Shown in pieces: positions 8,964 to 17,222 of a stretch of DNA of 64,000 bases. Within the stretch, counting starts at the first letter, position 1, and every line of letters begins with the position of its first letter. Location of the stretch: assembly GCA_028698995.1 (NCBI GenBank), contig JAQVVM010000009.1, positions 31,770 to 95,769 on the forward strand, given 5' to 3'. Made by a program: the position numbers and the translations under genes. The notes under the pieces are model-generated. The model searched no databases. It was given only the letters and a program-made list of their open reading frames with translations, and was not told the DNA's origin. Origin of the DNA: Bacteroidales bacterium (GTDB taxonomy: Bacteria; Bacteroidota; Bacteroidia; Bacteroidales; PXBB01).

Positions 8964-9611
8964 ATGCAAACAAATATAACTAATTTTGTATTAAAAAAGA
9001 ACGATGGGATTTTATTAATTATTTGGTTGTTTTTGTTAATCCCTCAATTTTTTTATGCACAAAGTGCCGACGGGTATTATCGAATGGGACTCTTTAAATA
9101 CAATATCAGAGATTTTGATGCTGCTTTATCCAATTTTTCTAAGGCTGTTGAAATAAGCCCTAATTATGAAAAAGCTTATGAAAAGTTAGGTCTTCTCAAA
9201 TATAGACTGGAAGATTATAACGGTGCAATCAATGACTTTACAATTGCAGTAGGCTATTTCCCTGACGATGCCAACTCCTTTTATTTCAGAGGAATGGCAA
9301 AAATTCAAATAAAAAACTATACTGGTGCAATAGAAGATTTTAATAAAGTCCTCGAAATTTATCCAAATAACGAACTTGCTCTTAGTAAATTGGGATATGT
9401 TAATTATTTGATCGAAATGTATGCAGAGTCCATTGAATTTTATGACAAAGCTCTTATTATAAGAGAAGACTTAGGCGAAGCCTACTTTTACAGAGGAATG
9501 GCAAAACATAAAATTAATGACAAGCTGGGTGGTTGTGCCGACCTCGAAAGAGCAAATAAACTTGAATATTCTGAGGCATTTGATGAATTTGTTGAAAGTA
9601 TGTGTGATTAA
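8964..9611 (+). CDS. Exported TPR-repeat protein
   Basis: A 215-residue protein from the ATG at 8964; an upstream in-frame TTG at 8928 is rejected because a -7 promoter element lies between them. A hydrophobic segment (about 18-33, ending in FFYAQSAD) looks like a signal peptide. The rest is about five tetratricopeptide repeats with consensus blocks such as YYRMGLFKYN, AYEKLGLLKY and FYFRGMAKI. A GGCADLERA motif near the end is typical of TPR proteins of this phylum. It probably acts as a periplasmic or outer-membrane-associated scaffold. It precedes a paralogous TPR gene by 14 bases and the PorE-like gene further on, so these three probably form one operon. Confidence 0.85.
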   Translation: MQTNITNFVLKKNDGILLIIWLFLLIPQFFYAQSADGYYRMGLFKYNIRDFDAALSNFSKAVEISPNYEKAYEKLGLLKYRLEDYNGAINDFTIAVGYFPDDANSFYFRGMAKIQIKNYTGAIEDFNKVLEIYPNNELALSKLGYVNYLIEMYAESIEFYDKALIIREDLGEAYFYRGMAKHKINDKLGGCADLERANKLEYSEAFDEFVESMCD

Positions 9612-9625
9612 ATTATTTTATTTAT

Positions 9626-10954
9626 ATGAAAAATAAATTACGAGTACTGAAAATTAATATCTTATTTCTTTTTTTTGTCTCCACTATTTATTCTCAAACA
9701 GCTGAAGAATATTTTTACAGAGCTATTGACAACGCTGGTTGGGGAAATAATATTATTGCGCTTAAAGACCTAAACAGAGCCATCCTTATTGATTCACTTT
9801 TTGCTGATGCTTATTATTACAGAGGGGCAACCAAAAGTGAACTTGGCGATTTTCATGGTGCAATTAAGGACTTCACCAGAGCTTCAGAACTCAAAACTTT
9901 TGATGCGGAAATCTTTTACGACAGAGCACTTGCTCATATCGATCTCAGACTTTATAATGAAGGTTTTCTTGATTTTGATCAATCTATTCAACTTAACCCT
10001 GCTTCTGAAAGAACATTTTATACCAAAGCAGTATTAAGGCACTACCTTATGGCGGATTATACCGGTGCACTTGAAGACTATGCCACAACAATTCAATTAT
10101 CGGAAAAAGATGCAAATGCTTACTATAACAAAGGTTTGGCAAACATTCAATTAGGTAATTTTGACAGCGCTCTTGTTGATATTTCAGCTGCTTATACTTA
10201 CAACCCATTTAATGAAGAGTATTTTTTTGCAAAAATTCAACTTAAATCTTTTATTGACTCAATAAATACTGTTAATGGTATTATTGAAAGTAATCCAAGA
10301 AATTCTGAAGCTCTTGTAAAAAGAGCAAAACTCCGTTTAAAAATGGAACTGTATGTGCAAGCAATGGAAGATATTAATAAAGCTATTGAAGCAAACCCCA
10401 ATGATTTTGAAGCCTATGTTATCAGGGGAAATATATATAATTTACAAGGAAATTTCGCTGACGCCGTTGAAAGCTATAATCAGGCTGTTTCAAAATCTCC
10501 TAATAATGCAGAAATATTTTTCAGAAGAGGCGATTTAAAACATCATTTTCCCAATGACTACGATGGTGCCATCAGTGATTATACCAAAGCTCTTGACATT
10601 GCTCCGGACAATATCGTTTATTTGCTTGCTAGAGGTGATGCTTTCAGAAATAAAAGAGATTACATCAACAGCATGAATGACTTTGAAAAAGTCCTTGAAC
10701 TGGATTCAACCAATTTTAATGCTCTTGTTAAAAAGGGGGATTTAAAAATGCTAATAGGAGATTTTGAAGGTGCCATTGAAGTTTTCAACAAAGCTATTGA
10801 ATATAATCCCCGAACAGCTATTTTATACTATAAGAGAGGATTGGCAAAACACAGAGCTGATAAGCTTTTAGATGCCTGTGAGGATTTTAGTTTAGCCGGA
10901 GAACTTGGATATTATGATATTTACGAGGAAATTGGTAAATATTGCAGATACTAA
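9626..10954 (+). CDS. Exported TPR-repeat protein, larger paralogue
   Basis: A 442-residue protein with a signal peptide (residues 1-23, ending IYSQTAEEYF) and then about a dozen tetratricopeptide repeats across the rest, with repeated blocks such as AYYYRGATKSELGDF, AYYNKGLANIQLGNF and VYLLARGDAFRNKRDY. The C-terminus has the same DACEDF-type end as the preceding TPR gene, so the two are likely duplicates of different repeat number. It lies 14 bases after that gene and 12 bases before the PorE-like gene. A scaffolding role in an envelope complex is inferred from the context only. Confidence 0.85.
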   Translation: MKNKLRVLKINILFLFFVSTIYSQTAEEYFYRAIDNAGWGNNIIALKDLNRAILIDSLFADAYYYRGATKSELGDFHGAIKDFTRASELKTFDAEIFYDRALAHIDLRLYNEGFLDFDQSIQLNPASERTFYTKAVLRHYLMADYTGALEDYATTIQLSEKDANAYYNKGLANIQLGNFDSALVDISAAYTYNPFNEEYFFAKIQLKSFIDSINTVNGIIESNPRNSEALVKRAKLRLKMELYVQAMEDINKAIEANPNDFEAYVIRGNIYNLQGNFADAVESYNQAVSKSPNNAEIFFRRGDLKHHFPNDYDGAISDYTKALDIAPDNIVYLLARGDAFRNKRDYINSMNDFEKVLELDSTNFNALVKKGDLKMLIGDFEGAIEVFNKAIEYNPRTAILYYKRGLAKHRADKLLDACEDFSLAGELGYYDIYEEIGKYCRY

Positions 10955-10966
10955 TCTGATACTGCT

Positions 10967-13618
10967 ATGAGAAAACTATCTTGCGCTTTTTTATTATTTT
11001 TTTGCTTTTTTATGAATTCATTTTCTCAGGAGTTCACCAGAGATTATATTGAAAAATTTACTGAAGCAGACCTATTCATACATAATGATGATAATGCCAA
11101 CGCCCTGAATATTCTTTTAGATATTTACAGTTCTAATTTTGACAATCCCAATATTAATTTTTTAGTGGGTGCAACTTATATGAATCTAAATAATCACGAA
11201 GCTGCATACCCTTTTCTTTTAAGAGCTTTACCGTTTGTTTCTCCTTATTACAAACAAACTTATGATGACTCTACAGCCTCTGTGTTTACACATTTTTATT
11301 TGGGCATTATCAATCAGAAAAAATACCGCTTTAATGAAGCCATCTTTCATTTTAATGTATTCAGACATTACCTGAATTCTGAATATGCCGACCATGCCCG
11401 ATATGGAGAATTTGTTGAAGATCTGGATAGGTGGGTACAAACATGTAATAACGCACAAAAACACATTTCAACAAGAAAAGAAATTATTATTGAAAATGTA
11501 TTGGCCCCTGTTAATTCAGGCTTTCCTGAATATTCTCCTGTTGTTTCGATGGATATGAAAACCATGTACTTTACAGCTCGTCGTCCCGAAAATATTGGCG
11601 GTTTAAAAGACAGGGATGATAAATACTTTGAAGATTTATACATCTCAACATATAGCGATAGCTCCGGAAAATGGGAAAACGTTCAAAATATGGGTTCAAC
11701 TGTTAATACAAAAGGGCATGAAGCAACTATTAGTTTATCTTATGATGGCACTCAACTTTTTATTTACAGAGACGATAAGGGCATTGGAAATATTTACGTC
11801 AGCAAACTCGTAAATAATGAATGGTCTAAAGCCGAAAAACTCAGCATCAACTCCAGTTCTTGGGAACCACATGCCAGCCTTTCTCCAGATAATAAAACAT
11901 TATATTTTACAAGTAACAGACCTGGTGGTTTTGGCGGAACAGATATTTATAAATCCGAACTTTTACCTGATGGACAATGGTCAAGACCCGAAAATATAGG
12001 TGCAACAATAAACACAAGATATAATGACGATTCTCCTTTTATCCTTTCGGATGGTAAAACATTATTCTTTGCTTCAAAAGGACATGACAGTATGGGTGGT
12101 TTTGATTTATTCACATCTATGTTAAATGATGATGAAACTTGGACCATCCCCGAAAACCTAGGATTTCCAATAAACACTACTGAAGATGATGTGTTTTATT
12201 ATCCCACAAGCGATCCTAAACTTTTTTACTATTCCTCAGCAAAAGAAGGTGGTTATGGAGATATGGACATATACAGTGTGAGGATTCTTGATGAGAGAGA
12301 TATTATTGCCGTATTAAAAGGAAATGTTTTTGATGAGCTCTTTTTTCGGCCACTTAAAGCTACGTTTCTTCTTTATGAGAGAGAGCCCGTACAAAATTCA
12401 ACCCAACAAACTTTAGGGGATTCAACTCATTTTACCCTTACTACCAATATAAATGGAAATGGAACTGTTGAAAAAAATCCAGATCAATCAACTTATGATG
12501 CAGGTACAATCGTTTCTCTAACGGCAAATTCTGTGAATGGTTGGTCTTTTAGCGGCTGGGGAGGTGATTTATCAGGAAATGAAGCTGCGATGAATATTAC
12601 AATGGATGCAAACAAAACTGTTTCTGCTACTTTTACCCAACAACCCACACAATATACACTTACTACAAACGTAGTTGGCAGCGGAATTGTTACTAGAATT
12701 CCCGATCAAGCAACTTATAGTGAAGGAAGTATTGTAACAATAACTGCAAATCAAGCTGTTGGATGGTCTTTTGACAATTGGACAGGAGATATCACCAATA
12801 ATAATAAATCTCAGAATATTGTAATGAATGCCAACAAAACTGTAAATGCTACATTCATTCAGCAAACAGTTGATACAGTAATATCTGATTCGGCAGGAAT
12901 GCAAATTGAAACACTCACTGATGCCGAAAAAGAACAACAAAGATTGCTGATTTCGGAACAGAGAAGGGAACAATTATCAAGTAGATTTGGTGAATATGTA
13001 AAAACTTTTTATACCTATCATAGGACTGGAGAGTTTTACACTAATCTTCAGGTTGGTAAAGTGTACGATATTGCTGTAATCGCTGAAGGGTATGACACTT
13101 TGTTTGATGTTATTGATATAAGTAGTTTTAATGCAAACCAGGTAATCACCCGTATGTATCTTCTACGCGTTGAAGGAACTGCTCTTGCAGAGCTTCAATT
13201 GGAAGAATTAGAAGTAGAAATTGATACTGTTCCGAAAATTATTTACTTTGAAGATATTACTGAAGTTAAAATCGGGGATAAAATCGTGTTAAAAAATATC
13301 TTATACGATTTCGACAAGGCAACTCTTCGCCCCGAATCTATTGATGAGCTTAACAAACTCATTGAATTTTTACAACAACGACCAACTCTTCGCATTGAAA
13401 TATCAAGCCATACCGACAACAGAGGTAGCGCCCGTTACAATAAAAAACTTTCTGAACAACGTGCTAAATCTTGTGTTGATTATTTAAGTGCAAATGGAAT
13501 AGATATCAGTAGGCTTGAATTTGCCGGTTACGGTTTTGATGATCCTATTGCTACCAATGATACGGATGAAGGCCGACAAATGAATCGAAGAACAGAATTT
13601 ATCGTAATTGGACTTTAA
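10967..13618 (+). CDS. PorE-like OmpA-family protein (TPR, PD40 propeller, CRD-like region with inserted InlB repeats, OmpA domain)
   Basis: An 883-residue exported protein. Signal peptide 1-20; TPR-like helices about 22-165; a propeller of PD40/WD40-like repeats about 175-440, with TMYFTARRP, TLYFTSNRPGGFGGTDIY and LFFASKGHDSMGGFDLF blocks; then a carboxypeptidase-regulatory-like fold that starts at VLKGNVFDE and resumes at GEFYTNLQVGKVYDIAVIAEGY (about 685-730). Between these halves are two tandem InlB-type repeats (about 487-560 and 561-634), each with TLTTN, GW.F..W.GD and ANKTV.ATF blocks. Residues about 773-883 are an OmpA C-terminal peptidoglycan-binding domain (SSHTDNRGSARYNKKLSEQRA). 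Apart from the repeats this is the order of PorE, which anchors the T9SS to the cell wall. It is the last gene of the TPR-TPR-PorE-like group. Confidence 0.85.
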   Translation: MRKLSCAFLLFFCFFMNSFSQEFTRDYIEKFTEADLFIHNDDNANALNILLDIYSSNFDNPNINFLVGATYMNLNNHEAAYPFLLRALPFVSPYYKQTYDDSTASVFTHFYLGIINQKKYRFNEAIFHFNVFRHYLNSEYADHARYGEFVEDLDRWVQTCNNAQKHISTRKEIIIENVLAPVNSGFPEYSPVVSMDMKTMYFTARRPENIGGLKDRDDKYFEDLYISTYSDSSGKWENVQNMGSTVNTKGHEATISLSYDGTQLFIYRDDKGIGNIYVSKLVNNEWSKAEKLSINSSSWEPHASLSPDNKTLYFTSNRPGGFGGTDIYKSELLPDGQWSRPENIGATINTRYNDDSPFILSDGKTLFFASKGHDSMGGFDLFTSMLNDDETWTIPENLGFPINTTEDDVFYYPTSDPKLFYYSSAKEGGYGDMDIYSVRILDERDIIAVLKGNVFDELFFRPLKATFLLYEREPVQNSTQQTLGDSTHFTLTTNINGNGTVEKNPDQSTYDAGTIVSLTANSVNGWSFSGWGGDLSGNEAAMNITMDANKTVSATFTQQPTQYTLTTNVVGSGIVTRIPDQATYSEGSIVTITANQAVGWSFDNWTGDITNNNKSQNIVMNANKTVNATFIQQTVDTVISDSAGMQIETLTDAEKEQQRLLISEQRREQLSSRFGEYVKTFYTYHRTGEFYTNLQVGKVYDIAVIAEGYDTLFDVIDISSFNANQVITRMYLLRVEGTALAELQLEELEVEIDTVPKIIYFEDITEVKIGDKIVLKNILYDFDKATLRPESIDELNKLIEFLQQRPTLRIEISSHTDNRGSARYNKKLSEQRAKSCVDYLSANGIDISRLEFAGYGFDDPIATNDTDEGRQMNRRTEFIVIGL

Positions 13619-13620
13619 AA

Positions 13621-14598
13621 TCAATATATTCTTTTCATTAATTGATTGCCAAAATTGTACATTGATTCTTTTTTGTCTTCATCAACATTAACATACTGTA
13701 AACTTTTTGTTGCTTTCTGATAATAAGAGCTTATTTCTAACTCTGTGATATCTTTTATCCCTATGCTGTCGTAAATATTTTTAATATTATTTATTTTTTC
13801 ATCAGGGCTTATATTTTTCTCATTGTAAAGATGCGTTAAATCTCTTCTTTTATGACTATCACAAAGTGATAATGCTTTAATAAATAAAAAGGTTTTTTTA
13901 CAACTTATGATATCTCCTCCGTTTTTTTTCCCAAACAAACTTTCATCTGAGTACAAGTCTAATAAATCATCTTTAAGCTGAAAAGCTATTCCTAATTTCT
14001 CACTAAAATCGTAAATTTTATTTGCATTTTCACTTGTAGTTCCGGCAATAATAGCACCTGTTTTTGCACAAGCACCTAAGAGAACTGCTGTTTTTAAACG
14101 TATCATTTCAATATAATCTTCAATCGTAACATTTTCTTGCGTTTCAAAATTCATATCATATTGTTGCCCTCTGCAAACATCTATGGCCGTTTTATTAAAA
14201 ATCTCCAAAGAAGGAATGATGTACTCGGTTTTTGTTTTAAAAAAATACTTGTATGCTATTGCAAACATCGTATCTCCGGCAAGAATAGCAATATTTGTAT
14301 TCCACTTTTTATAAACCGTTTCCTTTCCCCTTCTTATCTCTGCCTGATCAAGGATATCGTCATGAATCAGAGTAAAATTATGAAAAATCTCATATCCTAA
14401 AGCAGGGTAAAGAACATCCTTGATATCTCCACCAAACATTTCGCAACACATCAAAGATAAAAAAGGGCGAATACGTTTTCCCCCAAGAGCCATGGTATAA
14501 GTTATGGGTTCAAAAAGTTCTGCAGGTTTATCTAAAAAATCCTGTGCAGCAAGCGTGCTGTTAATAATTTCAATATATCTTTTTTGATTATCTATCAA
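13621..14598 (-). CDS. Polyprenyl diphosphate synthase (trans-isoprenyl family)
   Basis: A 325-residue enzyme that condenses isopentenyl diphosphate onto allylic diphosphates to make a linear isoprenoid. It shows GGKRIRPFL (about 35-43) for IPP binding, the first Asp-rich motif HDDILDQAEIRRGKET (about 78-93), GDTMFAIAY (about 107), and the second Asp-rich motif LKDDLLDLYSD (about 215-225) with QLKDD. The chain length of the product cannot be read reliably. The start is TTG at 14598: an in-frame stop at 14611-14613 rules out anything upstream and the next Met is inside the conserved region. It begins 1 base after the epimerase stop, so the two genes are cotranscribed. It ends 3 bases from the PorE-like gene, convergent. 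Confidence 0.92.
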   Translation of the reverse strand: MIDNQKRYIEIINSTLAAQDFLDKPAELFEPITYTMALGGKRIRPFLSLMCCEMFGGDIKDVLYPALGYEIFHNFTLIHDDILDQAEIRRGKETVYKKWNTNIAILAGDTMFAIAYKYFFKTKTEYIIPSLEIFNKTAIDVCRGQQYDMNFETQENVTIEDYIEMIRLKTAVLLGACAKTGAIIAGTTSENANKIYDFSEKLGIAFQLKDDLLDLYSDESLFGKKNGGDIISCKKTFLFIKALSLCDSHKRRDLTHLYNEKNISPDEKINNIKNIYDSIGIKDITELEISSYYQKATKSLQYVNVDEDKKESMYNFGNQLMKRIY

Positions 14599-14599
14599 T

Positions 14600-15544
14600 T
14601 TAACTGCGTTTTAAAAATGTGGGATTTGTCAATATTCTTTTAATACCCTCTTCAATCGAAATAGGTTTACGATTTAACAATGCATGCATTTTACTTACAT
14701 CAGGAAAACGACGATTCATATCGCCTTCAGGCAATGGAGGCATATGTTTTATTCTGGATTTGGATTTGCAAAGTTTTATAATGAGTTTTGCCAGATCAAA
14801 AATTTTTATTTCATAATCAGACCCGATATTTATAACATCATTGATATATAAGTCATTATTAAAAGCACTTACACATGCATCTACATTATCCTGAACATAG
14901 CAAAATGTTCTTGTTTGATTGCCATCACCATAAATTGTAATATCCTCATTTTGTAAAGCAAGATTAATAAACCGAGACATTACAAAATCTACACTTTGCT
15001 TTGGTCCATAGGTATTGAAAAATCGGAAAATAGTATAATTAAGTCCAAATTCTTTCTGATACGATTTTAAAAATGATTCTCCTACATTCTTTACTACAGC
15101 ATAGGGAATTCTTGAATTAAGGGGTGTTGTGTCTTCATTTTGAGGAAGTTCTGTTGGCTCTCCATACACTTCTGATGAGGATGAAAAAAATACTCTTTTT
15201 ACAAGTGTGTTTTTTGATAAAGTCAATATGTTTTCTAAACCATGAATATCCCGAAGAACTTTAACCGGATGTTTTTGTGTTCGTTTCACACCTACTAAAG
15301 CGGCATAATGAAAAACATAATCAAAGCCAAAAGATAAAATAATAGGAGAAATGTCCTTGTAGTCATTAACATCAGCTTTTATAAACCGCCAGTTTTTTGT
15401 GGTATTTTGAGGCAAATTTTCTTTAAATCCGGTTGATAAATCATCTACAATGACAACATAATTATTCGCATCCGAAATGAGTTTTTCTGCCAGATAACTG
15501 CCTACAAAACCAGCCCCTCCTGTGATTAATATTTTTTTTTGCAT
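14600..15544 (-). CDS. NAD-dependent epimerase/dehydratase (extended SDR, nucleotide-sugar type)
   Basis: A 314-residue extended short-chain dehydrogenase acting on a nucleotide sugar. It has the Rossmann signature GGAGFVGS (about 8-15), the SSSEVYG block (about 123-129), the catalytic YAVVK (about 148-152), and the RFFNTYGP substrate-binding block (about 173-180). It resembles UDP-glucose 4-epimerases and UDP-glucuronate decarboxylases; the exact reaction is not certain. It is the first gene of a two-gene minus-strand unit with the polyprenyl synthase. The pairing suggests surface glycan and lipid-carrier supply, which is inference. Confidence 0.88.
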   Translation of the reverse strand: MQKKILITGGAGFVGSYLAEKLISDANNYVVIVDDLSTGFKENLPQNTTKNWRFIKADVNDYKDISPIILSFGFDYVFHYAALVGVKRTQKHPVKVLRDIHGLENILTLSKNTLVKRVFFSSSSEVYGEPTELPQNEDTTPLNSRIPYAVVKNVGESFLKSYQKEFGLNYTIFRFFNTYGPKQSVDFVMSRFINLALQNEDITIYGDGNQTRTFCYVQDNVDACVSAFNNDLYINDVINIGSDYEIKIFDLAKLIIKLCKSKSRIKHMPPLPEGDMNRRFPDVSKMHALLNRKPISIEEGIKRILTNPTFLKRS

Positions 15545-15561
15545 GACAATTCTATTTTGAG

Positions 15562-15569
15562 CAAAACTA
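15562..15569 (-). promoter_or_regulatory. -7 promoter element (TAnnTTTG) for the epimerase operon
   Basis: Read on the minus strand the bases are TAGTTTTG, 17 bases before the epimerase ATG. This is a full match to the Bacteroidota -7 consensus at a typical distance. Confidence 0.5.
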
Positions 15570-15667
15570 CTATTTTTTTTTTAATAAAGGCTTTCTCCTT
15601 TAATAAATTCATGATGAATTTTGAGGATTTTATTTATTAAACATTAGGATTTTTAAAACTATTTTTA

Positions 15668-15683
15668 TGGCAAAATCTTTGCC
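15668..15683 (+). promoter_or_regulatory. Sigma-54-like -24/-12 promoter candidate
   Basis: The sequence has TGGCA at 15668-15672 and TTTGC at 15678-15682 with exactly the sigma-54 spacing (GG at 15669-15670, GC at 15681-15682). It is also an inverted repeat, GGCAAA facing TTTGCC, so it could instead be an operator. The predicted transcript start is near 15694, 25 bases before the lipoprotein ATG. Confidence 0.45.
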
Positions 15684-15718
15684 TTCAAACTATTATTAAT
15701 AATCAAAAACCAACAGTC

Positions 15719-16882
15719 ATGAAAAAGTTTGCCTCAATCATTCTCATAAGCACTCTTTTCTTTTTCTCATGTGTGTCATCAAAAAGGCAGTTTCGTAAGG
15801 GTAACTACGATGGAGCAATAAGAACTTCAGTAAAGAAATTGCATAAAAAACCATCAAAAGAAAAAGAAATTCTTTATCTTGACAGAGCCTACAAGTATGC
15901 TATGCAAGCAGACAATGAGAGAATAGAATTTTTAAGAAGAAGTGGACAACCCGAAATATGGGAAGAAATTTTTTATTTGTTTTCAAAAATGAAAACAAGG
16001 CAGGAAATTGTAAGGGTTTTGCCTCAAAGCATTCTTGAAAGAATAAACTTTAACCTTGTTGATTTTGATTATGAAATAATTGAGGCAAAAAAGAAAGCTG
16101 CTGAGTTTTTATATGCACATTCTATGCGCCTTTTGGAAGAAGGCGGGAAAAGTAATGCACGGCAGGCCTATGAACAACTTTTAAGGGTAAAAAATTATTT
16201 CAGCCTTTATAGGGATGTGGATGCACAGATTACCAGGGCTGCAAATCTCGGAACATCTTTTGTTTTATTTGATATGAGAAATAATACCGGCATCCCGCTT
16301 CCACCCTCATTTGAAAATGAAATTAAAAAAATCAGCTTAACTGAGCTTAACACCAGATGGGTACGTTATGAAACACAAAGAATTGAAAACAGACAATATG
16401 ATTACTTCGTTCTTTTAAATATTCGTGTTATTGATGTTACTCCTGAGTCTGTAAGAGAGATTCATTATACTGAAAGCAAAGAGGTTGAGGATGGATTTCA
16501 ATATGTTCTCGATGCACATGGTAATGTTATGAAAGACAGTTTGGGTAATGATATAAAAACACCTAAAACCAAAATTATTACTTGTGATGTGATTGAAACA
16601 GAGCTTAAAAAAGCTGTAACAATATCCGGCACAATTGATTTTATCGAAGTTGCTTCTTCACAATTTCTAAGAACATCTCCAATAACTTCTCAGTTCTTCT
16701 TCGAACATTTTTTTGCAACAGCAAGAGGTAATTTAGATGCTTTAAAACAGGTAACAAAAGAAAAACTTAACAACAGACCAATTCCTTTTCCTAATGATTT
16801 TGAAATGATTCTTGGCGCATCGGATATTCTTAAAAATATGGCTAAAGATATCATCTATCGGGAAAGACAAATTCTATATTAA
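15719..16882 (+). CDS. Putative lipoprotein with TPR-like N-terminal region, Bacteroidota-type conserved hypothetical
   Basis: A 387-residue protein. Residues 1-18 form a lipoprotein signal peptide with lipobox LFFFSC and the lipidated Cys at 18, so it is probably anchored to a membrane in the envelope. Residues about 20-185 are alpha-helical with TPR-like features (RKGNYDGAI, YLDRAYKYAMQ). The C-terminal half is beta-rich with no recognised motif; it contains a possible internal strand pair around a DAHGNVMKDSLGND segment. Its function is unknown. It is a single-gene unit between a sigma-54-like promoter site and a strong intrinsic terminator. Confidence 0.8.
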   Translation: MKKFASIILISTLFFFSCVSSKRQFRKGNYDGAIRTSVKKLHKKPSKEKEILYLDRAYKYAMQADNERIEFLRRSGQPEIWEEIFYLFSKMKTRQEIVRVLPQSILERINFNLVDFDYEIIEAKKKAAEFLYAHSMRLLEEGGKSNARQAYEQLLRVKNYFSLYRDVDAQITRAANLGTSFVLFDMRNNTGIPLPPSFENEIKKISLTELNTRWVRYETQRIENRQYDYFVLLNIRVIDVTPESVREIHYTESKEVEDGFQYVLDAHGNVMKDSLGNDIKTPKTKIITCDVIETELKKAVTISGTIDFIEVASSQFLRTSPITSQFFFEHFFATARGNLDALKQVTKEKLNNRPIPFPNDFEMILGASDILKNMAKDIIYRERQILY

Positions 16883-16889
16883 ACACATA

Positions 16890-16927
16890 AAAAAGAGGCT
16901 TAAATTTATAGACAGCCTCTTTTTTTT
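16890..16927 (+). terminator. Rho-independent terminator
   Basis: An 11-bp perfect stem, AAAAAGAGGCT (16890-16900) with AGCCTCTTTTT (16914-16924), a 13-base loop and a following T run. It starts 8 bases after the lipoprotein stop codon. Confidence 0.9.
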
Positions 16928-17194
16928 AATCAATCAGGTAAGTGAAAAAGAATTACTTTAGCAATAAGTAAGAATAGGACCAGACGTAAAAAACAAAAAA
17001 AATTCTGCCATATATTTCTTAAAATAAGATTCATATAATATTTTCTTTGAAATTACTTCTGCAATCTTAATACATTTTTGTTAATTGTCAATAGTAATAA
17101 TTACTTATTTTATATACGTAATTTAACGTATATCATTTTGATTTATTTCATTTTTTTAAATGTAAGTATATTATCCTTAAAAAAGAAAAATATA
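16928..17194. other. Gene-free AT-rich spacer upstream of dnaX
   Basis: No gene, RNA or repeat could be supported here beyond the terminator at its left edge and the dnaX -7 element at its right edge. It is very AT-rich, and the short reading frame through it has no coding character. Confidence 0.6.
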
Positions 17195-17202
17195 TACCTT
17201 TG
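17195..17202 (+). promoter_or_regulatory. -7 promoter element (TAnnTTTG) for dnaX
   Basis: TACCTTTG sits 20 bases before the dnaX ATG and matches the Bacteroidota -7 consensus fully. Confidence 0.6.
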
Positions 17203-17222
17203 TATGCTTCTAAGAAAATTGA

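Noticed and set aside
12572..12973. 133-codon minus-strand open frame inside the PorE-like gene
   Set aside because: It is antisense to the two InlB-type repeats, Ser/Cys-rich and low complexity, and lies wholly within a well supported gene.
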